Part shown: positions 52,472 through 61,900 of the stretch, piece after piece | Layout of the letters: the number at the start of each line of letters is the position of its first letter | How positions within the stretch are numbered: the stretch's first letter is position 1 | Assembly: GCA_020636405.1 (NCBI GenBank) | Contig: JACJXW010000004.1 | Coordinates: 2,220,001 to 2,284,000, forward strand | Direction of reading: 5' to 3' | From: Lewinellaceae bacterium | Lineage (GTDB): Bacteria > Bacteroidota > Bacteroidia > Chitinophagales > Saprospiraceae | DNA: 64,000 nucleotides | Program-made: the position numbers and the translations under genes | The notes under the pieces: generated by a model | Databases searched by the model: none | Told to the model about the DNA's origin: nothing | What the model saw: the letters and a program-made list of their open reading frames with translations, nothing else

Positions 52472-54139
52472 CTACTCCCACACCACTGTCTCCACTGCCG
52501 TCAGCCAGCGCTCAAAGTGCAGCCCGTAGCGGTTGGACAGCTCATTGCGTTTCACCTTCAGGGTAGGCGTCAGCAGGCCATTCTCTACGCTCCACAGCTC
52601 GCGGGTGATGACCAGGGTCGCCACCTTTTCGTAGTTGGCCAGTTTTTGGTTGACGGCTTCCAGCGTTTCCCGGAGGCTCTGCTCGATGGCCGCCCGTTCC
52701 TTGGCGCGCCCCAGTTCGGAGAGTACCACCAGCGCGATAGGCTGTGCCAGTCCCAGCCCGGTTACACAGATCTGTTCGATATCTGAGTTGTCGGCAAATT
52801 TCCATTCAATAGGCGCCGGCACGACGAATTTTCCTTTGGCCGTTTTGAACGCCTCCGATACCCGTCCGGTCAGCCGCAGGAAACCCCGCTCGTCGATCCG
52901 GCCGCTGTCGCCGGTGTGGAACCAGCCGTCGCGGAACACCTCGGCCGTCTTTTCCGGATTTTTGTAATACCCGTCCATAAACCAGGGGCCGCGGGACAGC
53001 ACCTCGCCGGTTTCCGGGTCGATCTTCATTTCAGACCCCTTAAGGGCGCGGCCAACAGTGCCGGTGGTGTCTTCGCCGGCGCGGGTCATGGTGAAGCCGC
53101 CGCAGGTCTCGGTCAGGCCGTAGATCTCTTGTATGTTCATACCCAGGCGCCGGTACCAGTCCTTCATGCTGTCGGGCATGGGGGCGGCGGCAGTGATCAA
53201 TATGCGGGCGCGGTTCAGCCCCAGGGCGTGGTGGATCTTCCGTTTCACCAGGCCAGACAGGAAGGGCAGGCGGAGTAGCAGGTTGAGCCGCGACTGGGGC
53301 ATGCGCTCCAGGATACCCAGCTGGAATTTGGTCCAGATGCGGGGAACGGCAAAGAAGAGGGTAGGCTGTATGGCTTGCAGGTTCTCCGCAAAGGTGTCCA
53401 GGTTTTCAACAAAGGAAACCTGGCAACGGTATACGATGCTCAGTACTTCGGTAAGGGCTCGTTCGGCGATGTGGTTGAGCGGCAGGTAGGAGATCAGGCT
53501 GTTTTCACCGTCGCGCAGCTTCAGAAGGTCCTCCTCCTTTTCCATCCTGACCAGCTCTGCCGGCTTCCCATAAGTGAGCATTACCCCCTTTGGCGTGCCC
53601 GTAGTGCCGGAGGTGAAAATAATGGTAAAAAGATCGTCCAGGCGGGGTTCAGGGCTTTCGGCCAGTGGCTCGAAACGGTTTAGGAAGTCTTCCCATTGTT
53701 CTCCTTCCGTTACCCGGGAATTGCCCTCGTATTGAGGAAATGCGATGATGGGCATCCCTTCCGGTACCCCCTGTTTCATTTCCTCCCAATCTTCGAGCTT
53801 GCCGGCGAACAGCGCCTGCACATCACCCAGTTCCAGCACTTCCCGGATCTGGCCGGAGCGGAGGGTAGGGAAGAAGGGCACCGAAACATAGCCCCCCATC
53901 ATGATGGCCAGGTCGGCGATGATCCACTCCCGGCAGTTCTTGGAGACGATGCCGATGTGGGCGCCATCAGGAAGCCCCAGGGAACGCAGGCCGGTGGCCA
54001 GGCGGCGGGCCATTTGCCCCACCTCACCCCAGGTATACTCTTCCCAGGTGTCGCCGAAGGGTTGCCGTAAGTATACCTCGTGGGGTGTCGTCTTCTCCCA
54101 CTTGTAAAAATAACTGAGGAAAGGTTTTAAGGCTGTCAT
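52472..54139 (-). CDS. Long-chain acyl-CoA synthetase (AMP-binding)
   Basis: A 555-residue AMP-forming acyl-CoA ligase. The ATP/AMP-binding signature is TIIFTSGTTGTPKGVML. Further motifs are GLTETCGGFTMTRAGE, the GDSGRIDERGFLRLTGR C-terminal domain hinge and a lysine near KTAKGKFVVPAPIE, the catalytic lysine region. The N terminus begins MTALKPFLSYFYKW and the GDTWEEYTWGEV block follows. It activates fatty acids for beta-oxidation or lipid synthesis. A longer frame reaching to 54322 uses GTG and is not supported by homology to family starts. Confidence 0.93.
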   Translation of the reverse strand: MTALKPFLSYFYKWEKTTPHEVYLRQPFGDTWEEYTWGEVGQMARRLATGLRSLGLPDGAHIGIVSKNCREWIIADLAIMMGGYVSVPFFPTLRSGQIREVLELGDVQALFAGKLEDWEEMKQGVPEGMPIIAFPQYEGNSRVTEGEQWEDFLNRFEPLAESPEPRLDDLFTIIFTSGTTGTPKGVMLTYGKPAELVRMEKEEDLLKLRDGENSLISYLPLNHIAERALTEVLSIVYRCQVSFVENLDTFAENLQAIQPTLFFAVPRIWTKFQLGILERMPQSRLNLLLRLPFLSGLVKRKIHHALGLNRARILITAAAPMPDSMKDWYRRLGMNIQEIYGLTETCGGFTMTRAGEDTTGTVGRALKGSEMKIDPETGEVLSRGPWFMDGYYKNPEKTAEVFRDGWFHTGDSGRIDERGFLRLTGRVSEAFKTAKGKFVVPAPIEWKFADNSDIEQICVTGLGLAQPIALVVLSELGRAKERAAIEQSLRETLEAVNQKLANYEKVATLVITRELWSVENGLLTPTLKVKRNELSNRYGLHFERWLTAVETVVWE

Positions 54140-54344
54140 TGCGTTTCCCGTTCGAATTAGTGCAATGAAAATACCACTTTCAGCCCAAAATGCAATATAT
54201 GTCCAGATATTTGAAAGATATGTCCATAAACCGGAAAGGGTTTTGGCGTAAATTGCATCAGTAATAATTCCCGGGAAAACACCTAAATCCCTTTCAGGCC
54301 CTGGGCCGATAACCCGGAACACTAGAACAACAATTAAAGATTTT

Positions 54345-54382
54345 AGAAGAGCCTCTTCAGTTAACCGAAGAGGCTCTTTGTT
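54345..54382. terminator. Strong hairpin with T-tract, orphan terminator
   Basis: AAGAGCCTCTTC (54347) and GAAGAGGCTCTT (ending 54378) form a perfect 12-bp stem with an 8-base loop AGTTAACC, followed by TGTTGTG. It lies in the 469-bp gap between the divergent acyl-CoA ligase and adhesin genes, so no gene upstream on the + strand needs ending here. Bases 54140-54340 and 54383-54608 contain nothing else I recognise. Confidence 0.6.
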
Positions 54383-54608
54383 GTGAGGCCTTTATCGTGC
54401 CCTGGTGCCCGCGTAGGTTTCGGAATTACCGGATCCTCATTTGATTCGCTCCTGAAGTTATCGCTGGACAGAAATGGCTGGAGCCGATATTACTCTCGCC
54501 CAACACCTGCCTCCAGAAAATTGGCTGGACGGGAAACGGGTAGGCCGCCCGATTGCCAAAATACTCGTAAATTGCACCTCTCGTCAACCAAAAACGGATT
54601 GGATACCT

Positions 54609-55868
54609 ATGGCCTACCCGAAACCCTACCTCTTGCTTTGCCTGTTCATTTTTTCTGTATTGGTACTGCGGAGCCAGGATTGCTCCAATCTGGGGCCCGG
54701 CCTCTTTCCGGATGGCGATTTCGGCGCAGGCATTGAACTGGTGGCCACCGACACGCCCTACCTGGCGCCTTTCTGGTACACTTATACGCCCGCGCCACCG
54801 CTGCCGGGCGATGCTTACAGCATTACCAACAATACCGCGCCCTGGGCTGCTGCATCCGGTGAAGGCTGGCTAAGCACCACTGATAACAGCCCGGACCCGG
54901 AAGGATACATGATGGTAGTCAATTCCACCCAGAACGCTACCGTTTTCTGGGTGCGCTCTATCCACCTCTGCGGCGATGCCTATTACCGGGTTGCCTTTGA
55001 CGCGATCAACCTGCAGCATCCCGATTCCGCCCTGGCGCCGCAGCCCATCCTGCAGTTATATGTCAACAGCGAGTTGCAGGCCAATTTCGGCGCTCTGCCC
55101 CAGGATGGCCAGTGGCATACTTTTGAACAGGACATCTACCTTGCCGCTCCGGCGGGCGGTAATGTCCTGTTCGAATTGTTCAACAGCAACCCCGGCCTGG
55201 CCGGAAACGATTTTGCCATCGACAACCTCTCCCTCCAACGCTGCGGGCCGTCGGCCGAAGTGTTCAGTACTTCCGGTGGGCCGGCCTGCCCGGGGGACGC
55301 GGCTTCTTTCGGGATCGACATCGGCCCGGGCTTCAGCCCTCCCTATATTCAGTGGCAATCTTCCACCGACGGCGGCGCCACCTGGCAGGATTCCGGTAGC
55401 CCCGGTACGGCCACCTCCCACACCATTCCCGTCCTGTTGCCGGGAGCCTGGGTGCGTGCCCTCGTTGCAGGAACACTGGCGGAACTGGACAATGAGAACT
55501 GTCCATTGCCTTCCACTATTTTTCAGCCGCAATTCCTGGACATCAATTCCTGTTTTGAATTGCCGGTTTCCCTCAACGGGGGCCTGTGCGGGGGGCAATA
55601 CGGTGAAAACATCTTCCCGGAAGGCGACTTTGGCTCCGGCTCCGGAGTATTTGGCCCGGAACTGCCTCCCGGCGCCACCAATTTGGCCTTTCAGAACACT
55701 ACCGGGCCCCCCTCTGTTTCAATGAAACGGCAATTTTGGAGGCCTTATTCGACAGCAACCTCTTTCCCTCGCCGGCCATACAGTGGCAGCGCAGCACCGA
55801 CAATGGCCTTACCTGGACGGATGTACCAGGGGCAACCGCCCCTACTTTGGCCTTGCCCGGCCCCGTAG
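54609..55868 (+). CDS. N-terminal part of a large T9SS gliding-type adhesin, frameshifted
   Basis: Signal peptide (residues 1-22, LLLCLFIFSVLVLRSQD), followed by a PKD/carbohydrate-binding-like domain (ELVATDTPYLAPFWYTYT ... RVAFDAINLQHPDSA), then an IQWQSSTDGGATWQDSG Ig-like module. The frame leaves the true path near 55708, where the run GGGCCCCCC occurs, and the last 50 residues are out of frame. Adding one C restores LCFNETAILEALFDSNLFP in the other frame, which matches the earlier PACPGDAASFGIDIG segment. The real gene continues to 58159. ATG 54609 was chosen for the signal peptide. Confidence 0.75.
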   Translation: MAYPKPYLLLCLFIFSVLVLRSQDCSNLGPGLFPDGDFGAGIELVATDTPYLAPFWYTYTPAPPLPGDAYSITNNTAPWAAASGEGWLSTTDNSPDPEGYMMVVNSTQNATVFWVRSIHLCGDAYYRVAFDAINLQHPDSALAPQPILQLYVNSELQANFGALPQDGQWHTFEQDIYLAAPAGGNVLFELFNSNPGLAGNDFAIDNLSLQRCGPSAEVFSTSGGPACPGDAASFGIDIGPGFSPPYIQWQSSTDGGATWQDSGSPGTATSHTIPVLLPGAWVRALVAGTLAELDNENCPLPSTIFQPQFLDINSCFELPVSLNGGLCGGQYGENIFPEGDFGSGSGVFGPELPPGATNLAFQNTTGPPSVSMKRQFWRPYSTATSFPRRPYSGSAAPTMALPGRMYQGQPPLLWPCPAP

Positions 55869-58159
55869 CAGATGACCAGTACCGCTACCTGCTGGCAGGT
55901 AGCCCAGAAAACCTGGACAGCGCTTTCTGCCGGTTGACGTCTTCGGTTAATAGCATTGATTTCCTGCAGGCGCTCACCAGCAATATCTCAGATGTGATCT
56001 GCAATGGAGCGTCCTATTCAATAGGCGGATCATCCTATAGCCAAACGGGCGTTTATGAGGCTTACTTTACCGCCGCCAACGGATGTGACAGTATTGTTAC
56101 GCTGGAGCTTACCGTATTGGATACTGCTCTGGCATTCTTTTCAGCTTCGGTGTGCGAAGGGGATACCTATGAATTCCAGGGCAACCTGCTCTCTGCCCCC
56201 GGGGTATATACTGAGGTACTTTCTGCCGCTAATGGATGTGACAGTACCATCCGTTTAACGCTGGAAGTATTGGCCTTGGAACGGGATACCATTGCCGGAC
56301 AGATCTTTGAAGGGGAGCGCTACTCCTTTGGGGGGCAGGAGTTGGCTGCAACGGGCTTCTACGAACGCACCGTTTCCGGGAGCAATGGCTGCGACAGCAC
56401 CATTATCCTGGACCTGTTGGTGCATCCCGTCGTAAACACCAATAGGGCTGTTGCCATCTGCGAAGGGGAGCAGTACTCCTTCGATGGGCAGCAACTGTCC
56501 GCTCCAGGGAATTATCAGGCACAGTATCAGTCCCAGTTCGGATGTGACAGTACGGTGAGCCTGTCTCTGGCGGTTCTTCCTCTGCTGAGGGACACGGTAC
56601 AGGCCGAGATCTGCGAAGGAGAATCCTTTTCCTTTGACGGGCAATCTCTTTTTCTGGCGGGTATCTATGAAGCCATAGACAATAGCAGCAATGGTTGCGA
56701 CAGCATCACCACTCTATTGCTTACCGTCCGCCCCCGCGGATCGAGCCAGTTCTTCCAGTCTATCTGTCAGGGAGAAAGTTACACCTTTGGCGGGCAGGAG
56801 TTGACGGCAACCGGTTCTTATGAGCAAACCTTGTCCACCATTTACGGATGTGATAGCCTGGTGACGCTCGAACTGGAGGTTCTGCCCCTGTCCATTGGTT
56901 CCCTGACAGCAGCCATCTGCGAGGGCGAAAGCTACCCCTTTGGCGCCCGGCAACTCAACCAGGCTGGTGTCTATGAGCGTACCCTTCCGGGTAGTAACGG
57001 ATGTGACAGCACCGTGATCCTGGAGTTGTCCGTCCTGCCGGTATACGATCAGCAGGTAAGTGTGGACTTATGCCGGGGCGAGTTCTTCGCCGGGGTGCAG
57101 GTTCTTGCCGATACCATCCTCCGTTTTGCAGGACAAACTTCAAATGGTTGCGACAGTATTGTCAATTATACGATCAACGTGGAAAGCATCCCCGGTTTTG
57201 AGATTCAGGGAGCGCGCCCTCTGTGCGGTGATTTTACAATCACGCTAAGTGCAGGTTCCTTTGCCGGGTATGCCTGGTCGACCGGAACATCCCTTCCGGA
57301 ACTGGTGGTGAGCAGCCCCGGATGGTATGCAGTGACGGTTACGGATCAGCAGGGATGCACGGCGGTAGACAGTGTGCTGGTTGCAGATGAGGGCTACACC
57401 CCCGAGGTCGAATTATTGGACCCGCTTTGTGCCGGCGAGGCTTCCGGCTCTATAAGTTTCGTGCATATCGATGGCGGTACGCCGCCCTTCCTATACAGTA
57501 TAGACGGGGGGGCGTTCCGGGACAGTACCGTTTACAACGGCTTGCCTGCCGGAACTTACCAGTTGGCCATACAGGATGGAACCGGTTGCGAGTGGGCCCG
57601 GACAGTCCAGCTTACCAGCCCCCCTCCGTTGTCTGCCCGGATAGTTGGCGGCCAGGATATTGCTTTGGGCGACAGTACTCAACTCCGGGTAGTAAGCCTT
57701 GGAGACAGCCTGGTGCTTTTTGACTGGCAGCCTGCCGGCGGACTGAGCTGTTCGGATTGCCCGGCTCCGGTGGCCCGCCCTGCCCAGTCAACCACTTATC
57801 TGGTGGCCGTGCAGGATGCCAATGGTTGTGAGGATCGCCTTCAGGTGGAGATCCGCGTGGAAGACAGCCGCAGGTTGTATGCACCCAATGCGTTTTCCCC
57901 TAATGAAGATGGCCGCAACGATGTATTCACCGTCTATCCCGGCCCGGGCGTTGCCCGCATTGTTGCCTTCCAGGTCTTCGACCGATGGGGCAACAAGGTC
58001 TACGAAGCGGAAGGGCAGGGCGTTGCCCCACCGCCAGGCTGGGATGGAACGCGGAAGGGACAACGGCTGAACCCGGCAGTTTTTGCCTGGCTGGCGGAAG
58101 TGGAATTCATCGATGGCTCCGTCCGGCTCTACGAAGGGGAAGTATCTTTAATACGATAG
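55736..58159 (+). CDS. C-terminal part of the same adhesin: Cys repeats and gliding-motility C-terminal domain
   Basis: A 807-residue frame continuing the 54609 gene. After an IQWQRSTDNGLTW module come about eight repeats of 60 residues, each with C-x-G-E-x-Y-x-F-x-G, a G-x-Y-x-x-T turn and NGCDSxVxLxLxV. They are followed by SprB-like repeats (GYAWSTGTSLPELVV, SGSISFVHIDGGTPPFLYSIDGG, core GGTPPFLYSID). The end (YAPNAFSPNEDGRNDVFTV, VFDRWGNKVYEAEG, PGWDGTRKG) is the gliding-motility-associated type B T9SS sorting domain. It is therefore a surface adhesin secreted by T9SS. Its natural N terminus is the preceding gene; the coordinates start at the first possible codon in this frame. Confidence 0.78.
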   Translation: MEALFDSNLFPSPAIQWQRSTDNGLTWTDVPGATAPTLALPGPVADDQYRYLLAGSPENLDSAFCRLTSSVNSIDFLQALTSNISDVICNGASYSIGGSSYSQTGVYEAYFTAANGCDSIVTLELTVLDTALAFFSASVCEGDTYEFQGNLLSAPGVYTEVLSAANGCDSTIRLTLEVLALERDTIAGQIFEGERYSFGGQELAATGFYERTVSGSNGCDSTIILDLLVHPVVNTNRAVAICEGEQYSFDGQQLSAPGNYQAQYQSQFGCDSTVSLSLAVLPLLRDTVQAEICEGESFSFDGQSLFLAGIYEAIDNSSNGCDSITTLLLTVRPRGSSQFFQSICQGESYTFGGQELTATGSYEQTLSTIYGCDSLVTLELEVLPLSIGSLTAAICEGESYPFGARQLNQAGVYERTLPGSNGCDSTVILELSVLPVYDQQVSVDLCRGEFFAGVQVLADTILRFAGQTSNGCDSIVNYTINVESIPGFEIQGARPLCGDFTITLSAGSFAGYAWSTGTSLPELVVSSPGWYAVTVTDQQGCTAVDSVLVADEGYTPEVELLDPLCAGEASGSISFVHIDGGTPPFLYSIDGGAFRDSTVYNGLPAGTYQLAIQDGTGCEWARTVQLTSPPPLSARIVGGQDIALGDSTQLRVVSLGDSLVLFDWQPAGGLSCSDCPAPVARPAQSTTYLVAVQDANGCEDRLQVEIRVEDSRRLYAPNAFSPNEDGRNDVFTVYPGPGVARIVAFQVFDRWGNKVYEAEGQGVAPPPGWDGTRKGQRLNPAVFAWLAEVEFIDGSVRLYEGEVSLIR

Positions 58160-58231
58160 CAATACAAAGGATCAACTCAGGGCGCCTGCTTTATGCTGGT
58201 GTTAGCCCCTGCCGCTTCAACCTTTTCTTTT

Positions 58232-58270
58232 AAATCCGCCTGCTCCGGTTCCGGAGAGGCGGATTTTGCG
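58232..58270 (+). terminator. Rho-independent terminator after the adhesin gene
   Basis: AAATCCGCCT (58232) pairs with AGGCGGATTT (ending 58266); the loop can add CTCCGG/CCGGAG. TTTTG follows. It is 73 bases after the adhesin stop. Confidence 0.8.
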
Positions 58271-58460
58271 TAGGCGCCCTTGTTTAGTTCGGCAAAAAAT
58301 AAAACAATTTTCAGCTTTGCTCAATGGAAACCTCACTTTGATAAAGGGAATACCCACATTGATCAAATAAAGTGGACTTCTGCTGATGAAACCTTCACTT
58401 TTGTGTAACCTTTAGTTGCCTGAAACCCTCTAATTACCCGACAATGAAAGTGAAAATATC

Positions 58461-59510
58461 ATGAAAACCTTTTTTTCGATCCTTATTTCTGCAATTTGTC
58501 TGGCGCCGGGCCTGAGCCGGGCCAATAGTTCTACGATCTTCAACGAGCTGAAGCGCGACGGCGTTTTGAAGGTGGAGCTGGCGCTCAGCCTTTCTACTTT
58601 GCAGGGCCATATAAAAACAGAAGACAAACAAGCGGCAACCTTCCGTTTTACAGACAACCAGGGGCAGCCTCAGGAGTGGAATGTTGATGTCAATGTCCGC
58701 GGCCGTTTTCGCCGTCGTGTCTGTGATTTTCCTCCGATTAAGGTCGATTTCTCAAAGAAAGAACTGGAAGCCCGCGGGTTGCTTCCCTTTGACGACCTGA
58801 AGCTTGTCACCCACTGTCAGGAAGGCAGTGAAGGGGAGGATGCCGTACTTCGCGAATACCTGGCCTATGAGCTCTATAGCAAGCTGACGCCGCTGAACTA
58901 CAGAACCCAATTGGTGGAAATCACTTACATCGATACCGACAGCGATTCCCGGTTCACCCGGTACGGCATCCTGCTGGAAGATACCGATGAGCTGGCCGCC
59001 CGCCAGAACAGTGAGGAATGTGATGCCTGTTATGGGTTGAGTGCTTCCAGCATCAATCCGGAAGTATACAGCATCCATGCTTTGTTTCAGTACATGATCG
59101 GCAACACCGACTGGTCGTTGGAGGCCGGGCGTAACCTAAAGATCATGAAACCGGCCGATGGTGGTAAATATTGGATCACCCCCTACGATTTTGACTTCTC
59201 CGGGTTGGTCAGCGCAGAATATGCCGTCCCCAACGGAGATGTCGGCCAGAAATTTGTGGGCCAGCGGGTATACATGGGCGCCAATCCTGATCGCGCCGAG
59301 CTGGAGGCGGCCGTCCGCTACTTTCAATCCAAAAGGGATGAACTGATCCGTTATGTGGAAGAATTCTCCCTTCTGGATAAAAGATCCCGCAAAGAAGTGG
59401 CCCGCTATCTGGAGCGCTTCTTCGACAATCTCGAGGAAAAGGACTTTATTGAAAGCACTTCCTTTTCCGGGCGCAATTTGGCTCCGGTGGCCACTGGCCG
59501 CGGACGATAA
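58461..59510 (+). CDS. Secreted protein resembling CotH-type kinase domain
   Basis: A 349-residue exported protein with signal peptide (residues 1-21). The rest resembles a CotH/HipA-like kinase fold: FDDLKLVTHCQEGSEGEDAVLREYLAYELY (core HCQEGSEGEDAVLREYLAYE), then TQLVEITYIDTDSDSRFTRYGILLEDTDELA, NTDWSLEAGRNLKIM and the metal-site-like WITPYDFDFSGL. CotH kinases phosphorylate secreted proteins. The resemblance is moderate, so the call should be read as a family hint. The following VCBS/T9SS gene is convergent. Confidence 0.6.
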   Translation: MKTFFSILISAICLAPGLSRANSSTIFNELKRDGVLKVELALSLSTLQGHIKTEDKQAATFRFTDNQGQPQEWNVDVNVRGRFRRRVCDFPPIKVDFSKKELEARGLLPFDDLKLVTHCQEGSEGEDAVLREYLAYELYSKLTPLNYRTQLVEITYIDTDSDSRFTRYGILLEDTDELAARQNSEECDACYGLSASSINPEVYSIHALFQYMIGNTDWSLEAGRNLKIMKPADGGKYWITPYDFDFSGLVSAEYAVPNGDVGQKFVGQRVYMGANPDRAELEAAVRYFQSKRDELIRYVEEFSLLDKRSRKEVARYLERFFDNLEEKDFIESTSFSGRNLAPVATGRGR

Positions 59511-59537
59511 ACCAGCCTGTTTCAACCCTGTGGCCAT

Positions 59538-60857
59538 TCATTTCTTCACAAGCCTGGTGGACATCCACTGTTGGCCCAGGCGTACCCTTAAGATAAACAT
59601 ACCAGGCGGCAGGTGTTCGAGGTTCACCTGCCCTGTGTTTCCGGTAAAGCTTTCGTGCAATAACCATTGGCCGGTGAGGCTGATGGCTTCAACTTCGACC
59701 TGGCTTGGGCTTCGCTGAGGTTCCAGCTCAAAAAAAAGCGTATTGCCCGCCGGGTTGGGATAGGCCCGAAACGCCGGTGCCGCCTCCTGTAACTCTGTAC
59801 CTGAAATGAGGCAGGAAGCCCCCTGCTGCTCGGAATGGTTCTGGAAAAAGTGAACCCCCGTGTTGCTGCCGCAGATCAGGTCCAGGTCAGAATCTCCAAG
59901 GATATCCAGGAAACCACCGGCAGTAGGCATGAATTTTTGGTCGTAGGCCTCCAAAGCCCAGGCGAACGAACTTTCCGCTGTAAATTCAGGCTCGGTGGGG
60001 GTCCCCGTATTCTGGTGATAATACAAGCCTATTCCATCAATAAAAGTATAAAGGTCGTAGTCCCCATCACAATCCTGGTCGACGAAAGCTACCTGGTGGT
60101 AACCCGGAGCGGGCAAAGATAAGTTGAAGGGGTTTCTTTCCGGCAGCCCGAACTGGGGTTGGGTGCCGTTGCCGGAAGGATCGTTGTTGCGGGCAAAATA
60201 GTAGCCTTCGTCCGGTTGTCCATTAAAAAATGCCCCGCCGTAGAACAGGTCGTAGTCGCCATCACTGTCGATATCAACGAACGTTGGGGTAACGGCGTCC
60301 AGGATGTGGTCGCTCATCAGGGGTGTTTTGGGCAGTACGATGCCATAGGGGTTCTCTACGATGCCCGCCTCGTCGAACTCAGGGTGATGCGGGCTGCCGA
60401 CATTTCGCTGCATGCGTACCCTGGCGCTTTTGGCCCAGGCCCAGAAGAAGAGGTCCGGACGGTTGTCTCCATCGATATCTACGAACTGCCGCGGCCACAA
60501 TCCGGGCCGGTTGATTATCCCGAAGGGGTATTGCCCCTGCAGGGCAAAGAATGGAATATGGTTGTCTCCGATATTATCATAGTATAAAAGGCCTTGTCCT
60601 TCCTCCCCTGTATGGTGATGGATCTCGACAAAGGCCTCCACCTTGCCGTCCAGGTCAATATCGGACAGGAGCACCGAAGATACCTGTTCCGGGCCGGAGT
60701 GCTCTACAATGCCATAGGGGTTGAGAATGGGCGGGGCGAACGACTCTGGTTGAGCAAAAGCATTGGAAAGCCAAAGAGATAAAAGGGTAGCGATAGCCAG
60801 TTGCAGGGGTGCCGGGCCCTGCCGGTGGGCTTTGGGTTGATGGGTTTTTGTTTTCAT
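59538..60857 (-). CDS. Secreted FG-GAP/VCBS-repeat protein with T9SS sorting domain
   Basis: A 439-residue exported protein; the signal peptide is unusually long and basic (MKTKTHQPKAHRQGPAP, then LQLAIATLLSLWLSNAFAQ). The body has FG-GAP/VCBS-type calcium-binding repeats (LSDIDLDGKVEAFVE, FVDIDGDNRPDLFFW, VDIDSDGDYDLFYGG, VDQDCDGDYDLYTF, LGDSDLDLICG), forming a beta-propeller. The C terminus FRAYPNPAGNTLFFE ... LPPGMFILRVRLG is a type A T9SS sorting domain. Probably displayed or secreted; function unknown. Confidence 0.85.
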   Translation of the reverse strand: MKTKTHQPKAHRQGPAPLQLAIATLLSLWLSNAFAQPESFAPPILNPYGIVEHSGPEQVSSVLLSDIDLDGKVEAFVEIHHHTGEEGQGLLYYDNIGDNHIPFFALQGQYPFGIINRPGLWPRQFVDIDGDNRPDLFFWAWAKSARVRMQRNVGSPHHPEFDEAGIVENPYGIVLPKTPLMSDHILDAVTPTFVDIDSDGDYDLFYGGAFFNGQPDEGYYFARNNDPSGNGTQPQFGLPERNPFNLSLPAPGYHQVAFVDQDCDGDYDLYTFIDGIGLYYHQNTGTPTEPEFTAESSFAWALEAYDQKFMPTAGGFLDILGDSDLDLICGSNTGVHFFQNHSEQQGASCLISGTELQEAAPAFRAYPNPAGNTLFFELEPQRSPSQVEVEAISLTGQWLLHESFTGNTGQVNLEHLPPGMFILRVRLGQQWMSTRLVKK

Positions 60858-61177
60858 AAGTTAAAGGGTTATTTGGTCAAAAAAATCGGATTGCGATCTA
60901 TTCAAATTGCTGGTTTTTGAGCTTTCCCATTAGTACAAATGGTGCAAAGAATAGTATGATCCTCCCATTTATCCGCAGGAGGAAATGTTGGAACTGCTTT
61001 TTAGGACAGCTGTGAGCCGGAATGACCGTTCGGGCCTGGCAGACGACGGCTCGGTAACAAGGCGAGGTTAAATAAAAGACAATAACACCGCGAACTGGAT
61101 GCCTGTGCAGCGACAGAATGGTGTAAAAGGAGCAGTTCGATGGATAAACGGCATTTTTGGCCGGATCAGCAGGAAAG
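60858..61177. other. Gap without recognisable gene
   Basis: These 320 bases between the VCBS gene start and the DinB gene end show no reading frame with family similarity, no strong hairpin and no repeat of the types found elsewhere. The VCBS gene promoter should lie just above 60857. Confidence 0.6.
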
Positions 61178-61765
61178 TCAAGATTCGGGGAACCCGTCCA
61201 TTTCCATTACTCGCCTGGCCTGATACAGGTGCCGTTCTTCGTGGTTGGCCAGGATGTTGACGGCGTCGTGCAGGCTGTAAACCACAAACCGGGCAGCCGG
61301 TGAAGTAATGATGGTATGGTGGTGGTTGAACCCTCTGGTGTTCCGGAGGTGTTTGATGAGCTCTCTGTTGTGGGCGGCAAACTGCTGGACAATGTCAGCC
61401 GGAGCCTGGCTTTGCACCGGGCGAAACACTTTTGGGGCGGCCATTTTTTGTTTGGGCACGGGTGTGATGGACCCGAGCAACATTTTGCCCCAAAAGGTAG
61501 GAAGTAAGGGGAGCCGTTCCCAGAAGGAGGGCTGGTAGGCTTCACTGCCCAGGGCTTTGAGCTCCGGGAAGTAGGTACGGTTAGATACGATGAGGTGCTC
61601 CAGGCATTGGCCGATGCTCCATTGTTTCTCGTTGGGTTTCCAGTTGAGCTGTTGTGAGGAGAGGCTGCCAAAATCCTGTTGTGCTTCCTGGCTGGCTTTT
61701 TCCAGCCGGTTGATAATGGTATTGAGGTAAGTATTGCCCATCTTGGAGTACCGTCTTTTAACCAT
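61178..61765 (-). CDS. DinB-family metal-dependent protein
   Basis: A four-helix-bundle protein of about 195 residues. DinB metal-site histidines are in WSIGQCLEHLIVSN and HDAVNILANHEERHLYQARR. The family includes thiol-dependent S-transferases and hydrolases; members near each other in sequence differ in substrate. The start could be ATG 61765 or the more usual MGNTYLNTI at 61741. It is divergent from the esterase at 61901. Confidence 0.85.
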   Translation of the reverse strand: MVKRRYSKMGNTYLNTIINRLEKASQEAQQDFGSLSSQQLNWKPNEKQWSIGQCLEHLIVSNRTYFPELKALGSEAYQPSFWERLPLLPTFWGKMLLGSITPVPKQKMAAPKVFRPVQSQAPADIVQQFAAHNRELIKHLRNTRGFNHHHTIITSPAARFVVYSLHDAVNILANHEERHLYQARRVMEMDGFPES

Positions 61766-61900
61766 CAAAAGTAAGTGATCTGCCGGGTTTCGCCCAATTC
61801 TATCCCGAATTATAATTGCCTTTTAATATTCTGGCTTCATCAATGTTCATTTTCGAAAAACAGCCTATCTTCACGCGGTTTTTTTAATCATTCAAGTACC

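Noticed and set aside
52472..54322. Longer acyl-CoA ligase starting at GTG 54322
   Set aside because: The 61 added residues lack family similarity, and MTALKPFLSYFYKW at 54139 is a typical start.
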